Assembly: GCA_006226375.1 (NCBI GenBank)
Contig: SBHC01000015.1
Location: forward strand, 1-43,860
DNA length: 43,860 nt
Direction: 5' to 3'
DNA from: Deltaproteobacteria bacterium
GTDB lineage: Bacteria > Myxococcota_C > UBA6777
Under the pieces are notes generated by a model. That model saw nothing but the letters and a program-made list of their open reading frames with translations. It was not told the DNA's origin and ran no database searches. Positions 27,687-35,739 of this stretch are shown piece by piece (positions within the stretch are counted from its first letter, which is position 1; each line of letters begins with the position of its first letter). A program made the translations under genes and the position numbers.

Positions 27687-28262
27687 ATGAGCAAAATATT
27701 TGGCAACATGCCACAGACGTTTCAGATGCCCCGAGAGTCGGGACAAACGCAAGGCAAGGACAAGTCGAAAGGCTCATCCCAGAGCGGCAGCACGGAGCAA
27801 TCCACGCGCTCGAACAGTGGGGATGATCTTCCAGGCGTGGGTCTCAGCGGTGGTCCCCAGGGTGACCTGTCGCAAGGTGGCTTTGATACCAACGAACAGA
27901 GCGCAGGTGTCTTGGATGTTGTGGAAGAACGCCAACGTCGGCTCCAAGAAGACGGCATCGGTGAGAAACTTCTTGGCGGTGGAGGCGAGGCAAATGTCAA
28001 TCGAGCCTTGCAACGAAATCTAAATGCTGGTACTCCTACATTGCAGCGTTCGGGCTCGGTGTCATCTGCACAATCGACCAGTCCGTTGCAGAATATAGAA
28101 GCCCTGGACAGTCGGCCCCGCGCCCGCAGCGTTTCGCGACCCTCCTCGTCGTTGAGTCGTCAAGTGGCCCAAAACGTGGACAACGCAGAAGCCATCGGAC
28201 AACGCAAGGTCGGCCCAGCATTGGATGACGATTTGCCCCGCGTTGGGCTCGGTAAAAAGTAA
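27687..28262 (+). CDS. Low-complexity, probably disordered protein of unknown function
   Basis: 191 aa from the ATG at 27687, which has AAGGA with 8 nt spacing; the ATG at 27678 overlaps that site and is less likely. There is no signal peptide or membrane segment, so it is probably cytoplasmic or exported by a non-Sec route. It is rich in Ser, Gln, Gly, Asn, Asp and Arg. An octapeptide-like segment occurs near each end: DDLPGVGL at about residue 46 and DDLPRVGL at about 181. A short possible helix (LDVVEERQRRLQEDGIGEKLL) lies between. It starts a cluster with the 330-aa gene 12 bp downstream, which suggests a functional pair. No family recognised. Confidence 0.7.
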   Translation: MSKIFGNMPQTFQMPRESGQTQGKDKSKGSSQSGSTEQSTRSNSGDDLPGVGLSGGPQGDLSQGGFDTNEQSAGVLDVVEERQRRLQEDGIGEKLLGGGGEANVNRALQRNLNAGTPTLQRSGSVSSAQSTSPLQNIEALDSRPRARSVSRPSSSLSRQVAQNVDNAEAIGQRKVGPALDDDLPRVGLGKK

Positions 28263-28274
28263 CGATAGGCCATC

Positions 28275-29267
28275 GTGGATCAAAGTCTTTCCATCACACA
28301 AGAAGAAATTCTCTCTCTTCTTTACCTGCCTTTCTTTCGCAATCCCAACCAACTGTCACCGTTTTGTTCGCTCCAGATGGAGTACGTTCCAGACGAAGAC
28401 AATCCTCCTTATACTGGGTTTCAGTACCTGCAACAGCGCGGTATGTGGGACCCCAACGCTCAGGAACTGACACTTAACGCCCGGAAAATGTTCGTCCCCG
28501 TGTTCTCTCCCACGGCCCGGGTGATGTTGTTTCGTGGCGCCTTCGCCATGACTCCTTTTCAGGAGTTCTACATCTTTAAGAAGTACGTGTGTCAGTATTT
28601 TGAGCAGGCAGAGCCTGGGTTTCGGCCGATGCAGGAGAAGCATCTGGTTGAGCATTTGCGAACGATCTTTTCCGACCGTCGTCCGACGGTCACGAACAAC
28701 CAACTCAACTTGTTTGAGCCTGAATATCTGGGCTTGATGCTGCTGACCCAGCTGCATCAACAAGGGGAAACTCCAGACATTCAGAGGTTGCTGCAGTTTT
28801 ATCGGCAGGAAATCCAAAACGATGGGCTGGATATCCCCATTCTCGGAAAGCTCTACTGGGATCCTGACAATCCTTCCTTGCAGGAAGACACTCTGGTTCG
28901 CTCCATTGACAGTCTCCTTTCTGAAGGATTCTTGCATCACGTGGGTGACGCTCTCCTTGAACGAAACCCTCTGATTGCTGAACTGTTCGACCGAATCTTC
29001 CACACCAAAGGGATCTATATGATCCGGGAAGAGTTCGACGGTCAACAGATCCTCGCCAGGGAAGCGTCTATTTTTCCTGGGGAAACGGGCTACTTTGTGG
29101 GGCGATGCAGCTTTCACGCTCAGTTCCAAACCCGAATTGTGTACATTGAAGATCTGGAGTGGCACACCCTCTACCGTTTGATCAATGAAATCGCCCGGCA
29201 CCGGGATTATCTCCCCCAGCTGACCTTGGAACTGACCCGACGCTTTCGAGCCCATGTTCGCGGGTAA
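28275..29267 (+). CDS. Conserved-looking cytoplasmic protein of unknown function
   Basis: 330 aa from a GTG at 28275, 12 bp after the previous stop and preceded by ATAGG; an in-frame ATG (MEYVPDED) is a weaker alternative that would cut a well-formed N-terminus. There is no signal peptide or membrane segment. The sequence looks globular and mixed alpha/beta: ITQEEILSLLYLPFF at the start, LTLNARKMFVPVFSP about residue 65, an alpha-helical middle, and a C-terminal strand pair (GYFVGRCSFHAQFQTRIVYI) with a closing helix. The spacing points to co-transcription with the disordered protein upstream; chaperone and client is one possible relation. I do not recognise the family. Confidence 0.7.
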   Translation: MDQSLSITQEEILSLLYLPFFRNPNQLSPFCSLQMEYVPDEDNPPYTGFQYLQQRGMWDPNAQELTLNARKMFVPVFSPTARVMLFRGAFAMTPFQEFYIFKKYVCQYFEQAEPGFRPMQEKHLVEHLRTIFSDRRPTVTNNQLNLFEPEYLGLMLLTQLHQQGETPDIQRLLQFYRQEIQNDGLDIPILGKLYWDPDNPSLQEDTLVRSIDSLLSEGFLHHVGDALLERNPLIAELFDRIFHTKGIYMIREEFDGQQILAREASIFPGETGYFVGRCSFHAQFQTRIVYIEDLEWHTLYRLINEIARHRDYLPQLTLELTRRFRAHVRG

Positions 29268-29348
29268 TTGGAACCATTCTTGGTCTCCATGGATGTGTCT
29301 GTGGGTGCTTGTTGTGTTGGCTTGCTTTCAAGGTCAGAGGAGGCTCGG

Positions 29349-30221
29349 ATGTTGAACAAAGCCCACCTCTTGGGAATGCTTTGGGTTGGGTTAGGTCTCT
29401 TTCTTAGCCCGGTTTTCTGTCCCTTTTTGGGAGCACAGGCTGAGGCCAAGGACTACGTTCGGTCGCCTTGGAGCATTCGGTACCGTCGTTACAATCTGAG
29501 AAGAGGCCCCATCTGGAAGGCCATCCAACGTTTGATTGCTCAACATGTCCTGGCGACTCAAAGCAAACCTGGCACGTGCAAATCCCAAGCTCCCAAAATC
29601 AAACGGGACGAGCGTCATGGGTTTGAGCGTCACTGTTTGGGCCGGAACAACATTGTCGAAGAAGGCAAATGGTGGCTCGGCGAGCTGAATGGTTTGTGGA
29701 CCATCTCCACAAGCGGTGGGCGAAAAATTGCCCAGATCCCCTACGTCAAGGGACGCTTGGAGGGGACCATTAAGATCTGGCATCGCAACGGCCGACCCTG
29801 GGTCACATGCAACTACCGAAATGAGTACAAACACGGCGTATGTTGGTGGTGGTACTTCAATGGAAAACCCCTAAGCGTCGCGACCTACAGGGACAACGAC
29901 AGACATGGAAAGGTCGTTCGATGGTTTCGAGATGGCCGCAAAATGTCGAGCTGTACCTACCAGTACGACTTGCCTCACGGTCATTGTGTCCGTTGGTTCT
30001 TAAACGGGAACAAGCTTTGGGACCGACATTACAAGGATGGCAAGGCTTTTGGGACCTGGCGAATGTGGTACCGAAATGGACGGTTGCTTTCGATACGACG
30101 CTTTCATCAAGGCAAACCCTGCAACTTAACCAAGTTCTGGCGAGACGATGGTTCACTGGTCAGCCAAACCTCCTACCCTCCTTGTCCCAAACCATCCCAA
30201 GCCAAGACACCATCTCCCTGA
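29349..30221 (+). CDS. Exported MORN-repeat (YwqK-like) protein
   Basis: 290 aa from the ATG at 29349, preceded by AGAGGAGG with 6 nt spacing (the frame is open from 29268). Signal peptide MLNKAHLLGMLWVGLGLFLSP, cut near GAQA. After a basic segment with a Cys pair come six to seven MORN_2-type repeats of about 23 aa: GxxxxWxxNGxxxxxxxY (for example KIWHRNGRPW, WWWYFNGKPL, VRWFRDGRKM, VRWFLNGNKL, RMWYRNGRLL, KFWRDDGSLV). In databases this fold is often labelled YwqK antitoxin, but the export signal and lack of a toxin partner make a structural or binding role at the envelope more likely. It may be transcribed with the two genes upstream. Confidence 0.82.
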   Translation: MLNKAHLLGMLWVGLGLFLSPVFCPFLGAQAEAKDYVRSPWSIRYRRYNLRRGPIWKAIQRLIAQHVLATQSKPGTCKSQAPKIKRDERHGFERHCLGRNNIVEEGKWWLGELNGLWTISTSGGRKIAQIPYVKGRLEGTIKIWHRNGRPWVTCNYRNEYKHGVCWWWYFNGKPLSVATYRDNDRHGKVVRWFRDGRKMSSCTYQYDLPHGHCVRWFLNGNKLWDRHYKDGKAFGTWRMWYRNGRLLSIRRFHQGKPCNLTKFWRDDGSLVSQTSYPPCPKPSQAKTPSP

Positions 30222-30227
30222 ACCTGA

Positions 30228-30260
30228 TGCTTCAAACTTGAAGCAACGACGCCTTTTTTT
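30228..30260 (+). terminator. Rho-independent terminator after the MORN gene
   Basis: TGCTTCAA (30228-30235) and TTGAAGCA (30238-30245) form a perfect 8-bp inverted repeat, and TTTTTTT lies at 30254-30260. The T-run begins 8 nt after the stem rather than directly, which weakens the call. Confidence 0.5.
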
Positions 30261-30374
30261 GATAAATGTGGTATGCTTTGAAGACTGATTGCAACAGAGC
30301 CAGTGCTTGAGAGGACTTCCTTGTTTAGGGTTGGGCGTTCCTCAGTCTGGCCAGAACGTGGATGAGAGGAAACG

Positions 30375-31331
30375 ATGAGAATCCTTTTCACTTGGGTATG
30401 GTTGGTCTTGCTTGTGGCGGGCACGAGCGCATGTTCGTGCCAGAGTGTCGGACTGCAAGTGCCCGAAGCCAACAACTCCAACACCAACAGTGGAACAAGC
30501 AGCAACTCCAACAATCCTCCCACGTCAACCAAGACCGTCGAAGATGTAACGGACAAACCTGGAACGTTCGGCGTCCATGGTGTTGCAGCGTTTACGTTTT
30601 ATCCCAAAGTGGTATCGGGGGAAGAGGGCAGCTTTGGTGGGTATGCCATGTTCTACGACAAGCCTCTTGAGACCAACGTGCAGTTTGCCAGTATGAAAAA
30701 TGGCGAGTGCAAGTTTGCCACCTTTGAAACCAACACGGATACAACAATTCCGTACCGTGGGATCCAAGCCGGGGACGAGTTGACCTTCTCTTTTGCCTCC
30801 CAAGAGTGGCAGTGGACCCAACAACCCTTCCGCTATTACAACAAAGAATACGGTGTGTATTATCTCGGTCAGTCGGTGGAAAAGCTCCAATATCCCTACG
30901 AAGGGGACGTGACGTTTTCTGGAGGAGGTGGTGCGGACGTAAAGGCGTTTGAGTGGACCTGGAAAGCTCCAGCTCGTCTTGACCTGAGCCAACCAGCGAT
31001 TAACTTTACCGAGCCGATTAAGGTGAAGAGGTCGGATGGATTGCCGCTCTCCTGGAAGTTTGTTGGGAGCGCTCCTTATCTGGCTGTTCGTATCAACCAA
31101 ACCAACGAAGGTGGGAAAGGCGGTCGGACCTTGACCTGTCGCTTCGCGGCGGAAGGCCCTGCGACCATGCCTGCCGAGGAGTTGAGCAAGTTTTTGCCCG
31201 ACGCCACCGGGGAGAAGACCCATATCTTTTTCTTCGCGGGTCGTTATCTTCTGGCGAAGGTTCCTTCGTTGGCCAAGCCTGTGTTTGTGGTGATGGAGTC
31301 GATCACCACAAGTTCTGTTCAATTTGATTAA
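30375..31331 (+). CDS. Lipoprotein of unknown function
   Basis: 318 aa. The N-terminus MRILFTWVWLVLLVAGTSAC is a lipoprotein-type signal with likely lipidated Cys20 (TSAC, a slightly atypical box). An Asn/Ser/Thr-rich linker follows (residues 30-55). The rest looks like an all-beta domain pair; segments such as FTFYPKVVSGEEGSFGGYAMF and DVTFSGGGGADVKAFEWTW suggest beta-sandwich folds. GAGAGG precedes the ATG at 30375 with 5 nt spacing. The gene ends 11 bp before the GspC-like gene on the same strand, so they are probably co-transcribed. No family recognised. Confidence 0.75.
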   Translation: MRILFTWVWLVLLVAGTSACSCQSVGLQVPEANNSNTNSGTSSNSNNPPTSTKTVEDVTDKPGTFGVHGVAAFTFYPKVVSGEEGSFGGYAMFYDKPLETNVQFASMKNGECKFATFETNTDTTIPYRGIQAGDELTFSFASQEWQWTQQPFRYYNKEYGVYYLGQSVEKLQYPYEGDVTFSGGGGADVKAFEWTWKAPARLDLSQPAINFTEPIKVKRSDGLPLSWKFVGSAPYLAVRINQTNEGGKGGRTLTCRFAAEGPATMPAEELSKFLPDATGEKTHIFFFAGRYLLAKVPSLAKPVFVVMESITTSSVQFD

Positions 31332-31342
31332 GAGGTAGATGG

Positions 31343-32005
31343 ATGTCTCAAGAAGCTCGCCCCCTTACCTGGTTTTTTGCTGCTGGCATCGTGTTTGTGC
31401 TTGCGGTGGTTGGTGGCATTTGGTACTTCGTCAGCAAGGTCGCGCCGGATGAGAAGAAGCCAAAGCAACGTGAGACCCGGAAGGCAGTCGAATACAAACC
31501 GCAGCACCGGGTTGTGAGAAAAATCTATGGACCGATCGTGAGGTCCAAGCCCAAGGCACGGAAGACGGATGCTCGGACCAAGCCTGAGCGGAGTGGACCA
31601 CCGAAGCCAACGTACCGATTTGTTCTGCGCAAGGCTCCACCGCAAGTTCCCCCTGGCGCGCCGACGTTTCCACCACTCTCCAACGCCAAGTTTTATACCA
31701 TCGACCGGAAAAAGTTTTCGGAGTGGGCGAACCTCCCTGTTCGAGAGCAGGGTGCCCGGTTTCAGCCTTACTTTCACTACGGTCATTTGGATGGTATCAA
31801 GTTTAATGCTCTCGAAGGAGCGTCGATGTACAGCCGGATGGGCCTTTACAAGGAAGATGTTATCGTTCGGATCAACGGGCGACGAGTGGTGGCTCCGGGT
31901 CAGGCGCGTAAGTTCTTCCAGAACATAGCCCGTCGCTATCGCGGTATCACCATCGAGTACCGTCGGGGTGGAAAATTGAAAACCGTCGACTTTTCCCTCA
32001 AATAA
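31343..32005 (+). CDS. Single-pass PDZ protein resembling type II secretion GspC
   Basis: 220 aa. A short cytoplasmic start, one membrane helix (WFFAAGIVFVLAVVGGIWYFV, residues 10-30), and a long Lys/Pro/Arg-rich linker (35-110). A C-terminal part follows that matches the GspC layout: IDRKKFSEWANLPVREQGARFQPYF, then a PDZ domain with GIKFNALEGASMYSRMGLYKEDVIVRINGRRV. In type II secretion, GspC links the inner-membrane platform to the outer-membrane secretin. No other gsp gene is in the window, so this may be a stand-alone relative acting with the lipoprotein encoded 11 bp upstream. Confidence 0.7.
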   Translation: MSQEARPLTWFFAAGIVFVLAVVGGIWYFVSKVAPDEKKPKQRETRKAVEYKPQHRVVRKIYGPIVRSKPKARKTDARTKPERSGPPKPTYRFVLRKAPPQVPPGAPTFPPLSNAKFYTIDRKKFSEWANLPVREQGARFQPYFHYGHLDGIKFNALEGASMYSRMGLYKEDVIVRINGRRVVAPGQARKFFQNIARRYRGITIEYRRGGKLKTVDFSLK

Positions 32006-32018
32006 TTCCTTCCTTATC

Positions 32019-32036
32019 CAAGAACCTTCTTTCTTG
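32019..32036 (+). terminator. Weak hairpin after the PDZ gene
   Basis: CAAGAA and TTCTTG form a 6-bp stem over a 6-nt loop 14 bp after the stop codon, followed by CTTTGC. It is short and AT-rich with no clear T-run. Confidence 0.25.
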
Positions 32037-32087
32037 CTTTGCTCCCTACAGGTCCAAGTCTAGTGAACAACATGTTCTGGCGAAGAG

Positions 32088-32116
32088 TTGACCCCAAGTG
32101 GGGGCTGTGTTAGACC
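32088..32116 (+). promoter_or_regulatory. Candidate promoter for mtnP
   Basis: TTGACC (32088-32093), a 17-nt spacer and TAGACC (32111-32116). A small palindrome, CCCCA-AG-TGGGG, overlaps the start of the spacer and could be a regulator site. The start codon lies about 70 bp further on. The -10 match is weak. Confidence 0.35.
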
Positions 32117-32194
32117 CAATACGCACAACCTACCTTGTGCATCCCATCCTTCACCTATTCCCAGAGTTTTATCCTTCGAGGCAGGAGTAAAGCG

Positions 32195-33061
32195 ATGTCA
32201 GAACCCGTCATTGGTGTGATCGGCGGAAGCGGCTTGTACGAAATGGAAGAGTTGGAAGTGGTCCAGCAAGTGGAAGTGAATACTCCCTTTGGTGCTCCTT
32301 CAGCACCTCTTGTGGAAGGTCGCTTGGCTGGTGCAAGGCTCTTCTTCGTGCCGCGACACGGAATCGGGCACAAGTACTTGCCCCATGAAATCAACTACCG
32401 CGCCAACATCTTTGCCTTGAAAAAAATGGGTGTGGATTGTGTGATGGCTCTCAGCGCCGTAGGTTCCATGCGTGAAGATGTTGAGCCGGGGCATATCCTC
32501 ATCCCCAATCAATTCTTCGACCGAACCTACCGTCGTGTGGCCTCTTTCTTTGGCGAGGGTCTCGCTGCCCACGTCATGTTTGGCGACCCGATTTGCTCCA
32601 ACCTCGCTGACATCTTGTACGAGAGCGCCGTGAAAGTTGGGGCCACTGTCCACAAAGGTGGAACCTACATTTGCATGGAAGGACCTCAGTTCTCCACCCG
32701 CGCGGAGTCCAACATTTACCGTGGCTGGGGCGTGGACGTGATTGGTATGACCAACGCGACCGAAGCCAAGCTGGCCCGTGAAGCAGAGCTACCGTACTCC
32801 ACCGTCGCTCTCGTGACCGACTATGATTGTTGGCATGATGGCGAAGAAGATGTCTCTGTGGACGCTGTGATCGCGATTCTGAAACAGAACGCTTCCACCG
32901 CGCAACAGATTGTTAAAGAGGCGGCCCGTCGATTGACCGAAACCAAGCTGGAGTCGATCGCCTACAACGCCTTGGACGGTGCCATCATGACTGCACCCCA
33001 TGCCATTCCTGAGAAAATCAAGCGTGACCTTGAGCCGCTGATTGGGAAATACGTAAAGTAG
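32195..33061 (+). CDS. mtnP: S-methyl-5'-thioadenosine phosphorylase
   Basis: 288 aa from the ATG at 32195, preceded by AGGAG with 7 nt spacing; the frame is open from 32135 but the extra residues are not family-like. The enzyme splits methylthioadenosine with phosphate into adenine and methylthioribose-1-phosphate in the cytoplasm, recycling the by-product of polyamine synthesis. Motifs of the MTAP/PNP family: GVIGGSGLY at the N-terminus, VPRHGIGHKYLPHEINYRAN (phosphate and substrate region), LSAVGSM, and MEGPQFSTRAES followed by VIGMTNATEAKLARE. Length and motifs are complete. It is followed by a PfkB kinase after a hairpin region. Confidence 0.95.
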   Translation: MSEPVIGVIGGSGLYEMEELEVVQQVEVNTPFGAPSAPLVEGRLAGARLFFVPRHGIGHKYLPHEINYRANIFALKKMGVDCVMALSAVGSMREDVEPGHILIPNQFFDRTYRRVASFFGEGLAAHVMFGDPICSNLADILYESAVKVGATVHKGGTYICMEGPQFSTRAESNIYRGWGVDVIGMTNATEAKLAREAELPYSTVALVTDYDCWHDGEEDVSVDAVIAILKQNASTAQQIVKEAARRLTETKLESIAYNALDGAIMTAPHAIPEKIKRDLEPLIGKYVK

Positions 33062-33064
33062 ACC

Positions 33065-33082
33065 GTTATGCGTTCGCATAAC
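33065..33082. repeat. Palindrome downstream of mtnP
   Basis: GTTATGCGTTCGCATAAC is a perfect 8-bp inverted repeat with a 2-nt centre, 4 bp after the mtnP stop. As RNA it would form a short hairpin without a T-run. It could protect the mRNA end or bind a dimeric protein. Confidence 0.4.
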
Positions 33083-33096
33083 AATGTTTGATTCCG

Positions 33097-33138
33097 CCGG
33101 ATCTCTGCTGAATAGGCCGAGAATCCGGTGTTTTTGTG
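33097..33138 (+). terminator. Terminator between mtnP and the PfkB kinase gene
   Basis: CCGGATCTC (33097-33105) pairs with GAGAATCCGG (33119-33128) with one bulge, followed by TGTTTTTGTG. This is a reasonable Rho-independent terminator and implies that the kinase has its own promoter or is reached by partial read-through. Confidence 0.55.
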
Positions 33139-33166
33139 TCGAGTAGACAGTTGAGGACAGGAAACA

Positions 33167-34093
33167 ATGTCTGATCTTTTGGTGGTCGGTTCCGTAGCGT
33201 TTGATTCGTTGGAAACTCCATACGGCAAACGAGAGAAGATTTTGGGTGGTAGCGGTAACTACTTCTCCATCAGCGCTTCCTTCTTTTCGAAGGTGCGTCT
33301 TGTTGGAGTGGTTGGCCAAGATTTCCCCAAAGACCATGTCTCCCTCTTGGAGTCTCGCGGTGTGGATACCGAAGGGCTTCAATGGGCCGATGGTGAGACC
33401 TTTCACTGGAGTGGCTACTACGGTGAGGACCTGAACCAGGCTCACACCATTGACACTCGGTTGAACGTCTTTGAGACCTTTTCTCCCGACCTCCCCGAAA
33501 GCTACTGCGACTCCGAAGTGATCTTCCTGGCCAACATTGACCCCGAACTTCAGCTTCGGGTGTTGGAGCAGGTGAAATCGCCTCGTTTGGTCGCTTGCGA
33601 CACCATGAACTTCTGGATTCATGGCAAACGTCAGGCTTTGATTAAGCTCCTTCGTCAGGTCAACATGTTCGTGCTGAACGAGCAGGAAATCCGTGACCTC
33701 TCTGGTGAAAAGAATCTCCTGGCTGCTGTGGAGTGGGTTCGTGAACACGGTCCCCAGACTGTTGTGATCAAACGCGGTGAGTATGGCGCGATGCTCTGCA
33801 CTCCCAAGTCGGTGTTCTGGATTCCCGCCTTTCCTCTGGAGCACGTCCGTGACCCAACCGGAGCTGGCGACACCTTTGCTGGTGGTATGATGGGTTATCT
33901 CTCTCAGGTGAAGGAGTTGACCGACGAACACCTCCGTCAGTCCATCGCTGTGGGAACCGTGATGGCTTCCTTCAACGTGGAGCGCTTCAGCTTTGATCGT
34001 CTCCTTCAGTTGGACGAAGCCCAAATCATGGAGAGATACTCTCAACTTCGCAACATGGTTGCCTTTGACGAGCGCAAGCTTCCCTTTCGCTAG
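33167..34093 (+). CDS. PfkB-family carbohydrate/nucleoside kinase
   Basis: 308 aa, ribokinase-fold enzyme that transfers phosphate from ATP to a sugar or nucleoside. The N-terminal LLVVGSVAFDSLETP and GGSGNYFSISASFF form the substrate-binding PfkB signature region. The second signature DPTGAGDTFAGG is near residues 229-240, with catalytic Asp about 234. The start at 33167 has AGGA about 5 nt upstream. Substrate identity is not readable; being next to mtnP it may act on adenosine, methylthioribose or a related compound, but this is inference from position only. A terminator-like hairpin separates it from mtnP and another follows it. Confidence 0.88.
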   Translation: MSDLLVVGSVAFDSLETPYGKREKILGGSGNYFSISASFFSKVRLVGVVGQDFPKDHVSLLESRGVDTEGLQWADGETFHWSGYYGEDLNQAHTIDTRLNVFETFSPDLPESYCDSEVIFLANIDPELQLRVLEQVKSPRLVACDTMNFWIHGKRQALIKLLRQVNMFVLNEQEIRDLSGEKNLLAAVEWVREHGPQTVVIKRGEYGAMLCTPKSVFWIPAFPLEHVRDPTGAGDTFAGGMMGYLSQVKELTDEHLRQSIAVGTVMASFNVERFSFDRLLQLDEAQIMERYSQLRNMVAFDERKLPFR

Positions 34094-34103
34094 ACTTCCT
34101 CTT

Positions 34104-34137
34104 GCTCCCTTCACTTGAGTGGGGGGGAGCTTTCTTC
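34104..34137 (+). terminator. Terminator after the PfkB kinase gene
   Basis: GCTCCCTTCACT (34104-34115) pairs with AGTGGGGGGGAGC (34118-34130), with two G-T pairs and one bulged G, followed by TTTCTTC. It lies 10 bp after the kinase stop. Confidence 0.6.
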
Positions 34138-34165
34138 GCACACCGTCCTCCCTGGAGATGTGCCT

Positions 34166-35719
34166 ATGCCTTCCCCCGAATTGTCCCAGACCTCAACTCT
34201 TGTACTTCCCTCGGAAACTGAACAAACCACGCGAAAAGGGGCCGTCGCACGTTGGCGTGACAGACTCTTGTGGGGTCTCCGCGCCAAAACGGTGGTGACT
34301 TTCCTCATACCAGCCCTGCTTACGGTTGGTTTGTTTGGGTGGTACGTCCGGTTCCGTTTCAAGGAGGGGCTCGACTCTGAGTTGGGCCAGCGATTGATCA
34401 ATGTTGGCAAGTCGGCCCGTCCCTTGTTGTCTCCTCAAGTGATAGGAACCTTTGGACCAGGTGACCAGACTCTTCGCTCTTACCGTAACATGCAACGAAA
34501 GTTGCGGCAGCTTCTCAAAGAGACGGGCGCTCGCAGAATCTATATCTTTGATGAGCATCGAAAGAGTCTGTTGGACACCCAAAAGGTTGACGTTGGGACC
34601 AAGTATGTCTCGCTGTCCTTTGAAGACAGTGAGCTTAAGGCGGCGTTCCAAGGAAAGTCACAGGCGGGTGTTCTGTTTCAGGACAAGAAGGGGCGGCAGT
34701 ACAAAACGGGCTTCACTCCGCTGTTTGAGGGCCAAGATGTGATAGCCGTGATCGCAGTGGAAGGCAGCGCGCGCTACTTCAAACGAATCCAGATCATGCA
34801 GCGCGAGCTGTTGGTGTTTGGCGTCCTTTCCCTCGCGCTTGTTGTGTTTGCGGGTCTTTTGTTTGCAGGTTGGCTTGTGTCGCCAGTGAAGAAGCTGGTG
34901 GGGGCAGCCAGGAACATTGGTGAAGGGAACCTGACCGAGGAAGTCCCGACCTTGGGGCGTGATGAAATTGGCTTTCTCGCCGAGACCATGGAGGAGATGA
35001 GGCAAAACATCCTGGCTCGTGACCGACATTTGCAGATGATGTTGTCTGGGATTGCGCACGAGGTACGAAACCCTCTCGGGGGCATGGAGCTGTTCTCGGG
35101 TATCTTAAAGGAAGAACTCGCAGACGACCCCGACAAGCTCAGCCACATCAACCGGATTCAGCGGGAACTTCGGTATTTGGGAGATGTCGTCAACAGCTTC
35201 CTGGATTACGCTCGACCCACAACCATACACATTGCTCCCCACGATTGGCATGAGTTCTTAATTGAGATCACGATGTTGATGTCGTCGAACGCTGCGGAAA
35301 AAGGCGTGGAACTCAAGATGATTAAGCTCAAGGGTGAGACCGAGGTCTTCTTTGATCGTGGGCGCATGCATCAGGTTGTGATCAATCTTGTTCAAAATGC
35401 CATCCAAGCTTCGCCGACGGACTCGACCATCCAGTTGGAGAGTCGTTGGGAAGAAGGAGGCTTGCTGTTCACGCTGTTGGACGAAGGTCCTGGCATTCCC
35501 GAAGAAAAGCTAGAGCAGGTGTTTGAACCCTTTTTCACAACGAAAGAAAAAGGGACTGGACTTGGGCTTCCGCTCGCCAAAAAGTTTGTCGAGAGCCAGG
35601 ACGGGCGCATTGCGATTGTCTGCCCACCCGAAGGAGGAACCTTGGTGTCGATTTGGTTACCACAACGAGGGGCTGAGTCGAGATCTGGGGTTCCAGAAGA
35701 GAAAAGTTCGGATTGGTAA
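34166..35719 (+). CDS. Orphan membrane sensor histidine kinase
   Basis: 517 aa from the ATG at 34166, preceded by GGAG with 8 nt spacing; the upstream frame starts only at a TTG. Layout: membrane helix (about 42-61), periplasmic sensor domain of about 150 aa, second helix (about 214-236), HAMP linker, HisKA with the phospho-acceptor His about residue 298 in GIAHEVRNPLGGMEL, then HATPase_c with N-box VVINLVQNAIQAS, G1 DEGPGIPEEKL, F-box EPFFTTKEKG and G2 GTGLGLPLAKKF. All key motifs are intact, so it should autophosphorylate. The sensor domain resembles extracytoplasmic PAS/Cache folds, with the signal unknown. No response regulator adjoins it. Confidence 0.92.
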   Translation: MPSPELSQTSTLVLPSETEQTTRKGAVARWRDRLLWGLRAKTVVTFLIPALLTVGLFGWYVRFRFKEGLDSELGQRLINVGKSARPLLSPQVIGTFGPGDQTLRSYRNMQRKLRQLLKETGARRIYIFDEHRKSLLDTQKVDVGTKYVSLSFEDSELKAAFQGKSQAGVLFQDKKGRQYKTGFTPLFEGQDVIAVIAVEGSARYFKRIQIMQRELLVFGVLSLALVVFAGLLFAGWLVSPVKKLVGAARNIGEGNLTEEVPTLGRDEIGFLAETMEEMRQNILARDRHLQMMLSGIAHEVRNPLGGMELFSGILKEELADDPDKLSHINRIQRELRYLGDVVNSFLDYARPTTIHIAPHDWHEFLIEITMLMSSNAAEKGVELKMIKLKGETEVFFDRGRMHQVVINLVQNAIQASPTDSTIQLESRWEEGGLLFTLLDEGPGIPEEKLEQVFEPFFTTKEKGTGLGLPLAKKFVESQDGRIAIVCPPEGGTLVSIWLPQRGAESRSGVPEEKSSDW

Positions 35720-35739
35720 GTCGGTAGGGAGGGGCTGGG

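Noticed and set aside
28356-29255. 299-aa minus-strand frame opposite the 330-aa unknown gene
   Set aside because: The plus frame has proper spacing to the upstream gene and a more protein-like composition; the minus frame lacks a ribosome binding site.
29349-30221. Toxin-antitoxin module based on the YwqK label of MORN_2 proteins
   Set aside because: The protein has a signal peptide and no adjacent toxin-like gene; the label alone does not support an antitoxin role.
32065-32077. LexA-type operator GAACA-ACA-TGTTC upstream of mtnP
   Set aside because: The spacing is one base off from the GAAC-N4-GTTC form and the gene has no link to DNA damage.
32789-34141. 450-aa minus-strand open frame opposite mtnP and the PfkB kinase
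   Set aside because: It spans two genes with complete enzyme motifs on the plus strand and the terminator between them; no motif of its own.
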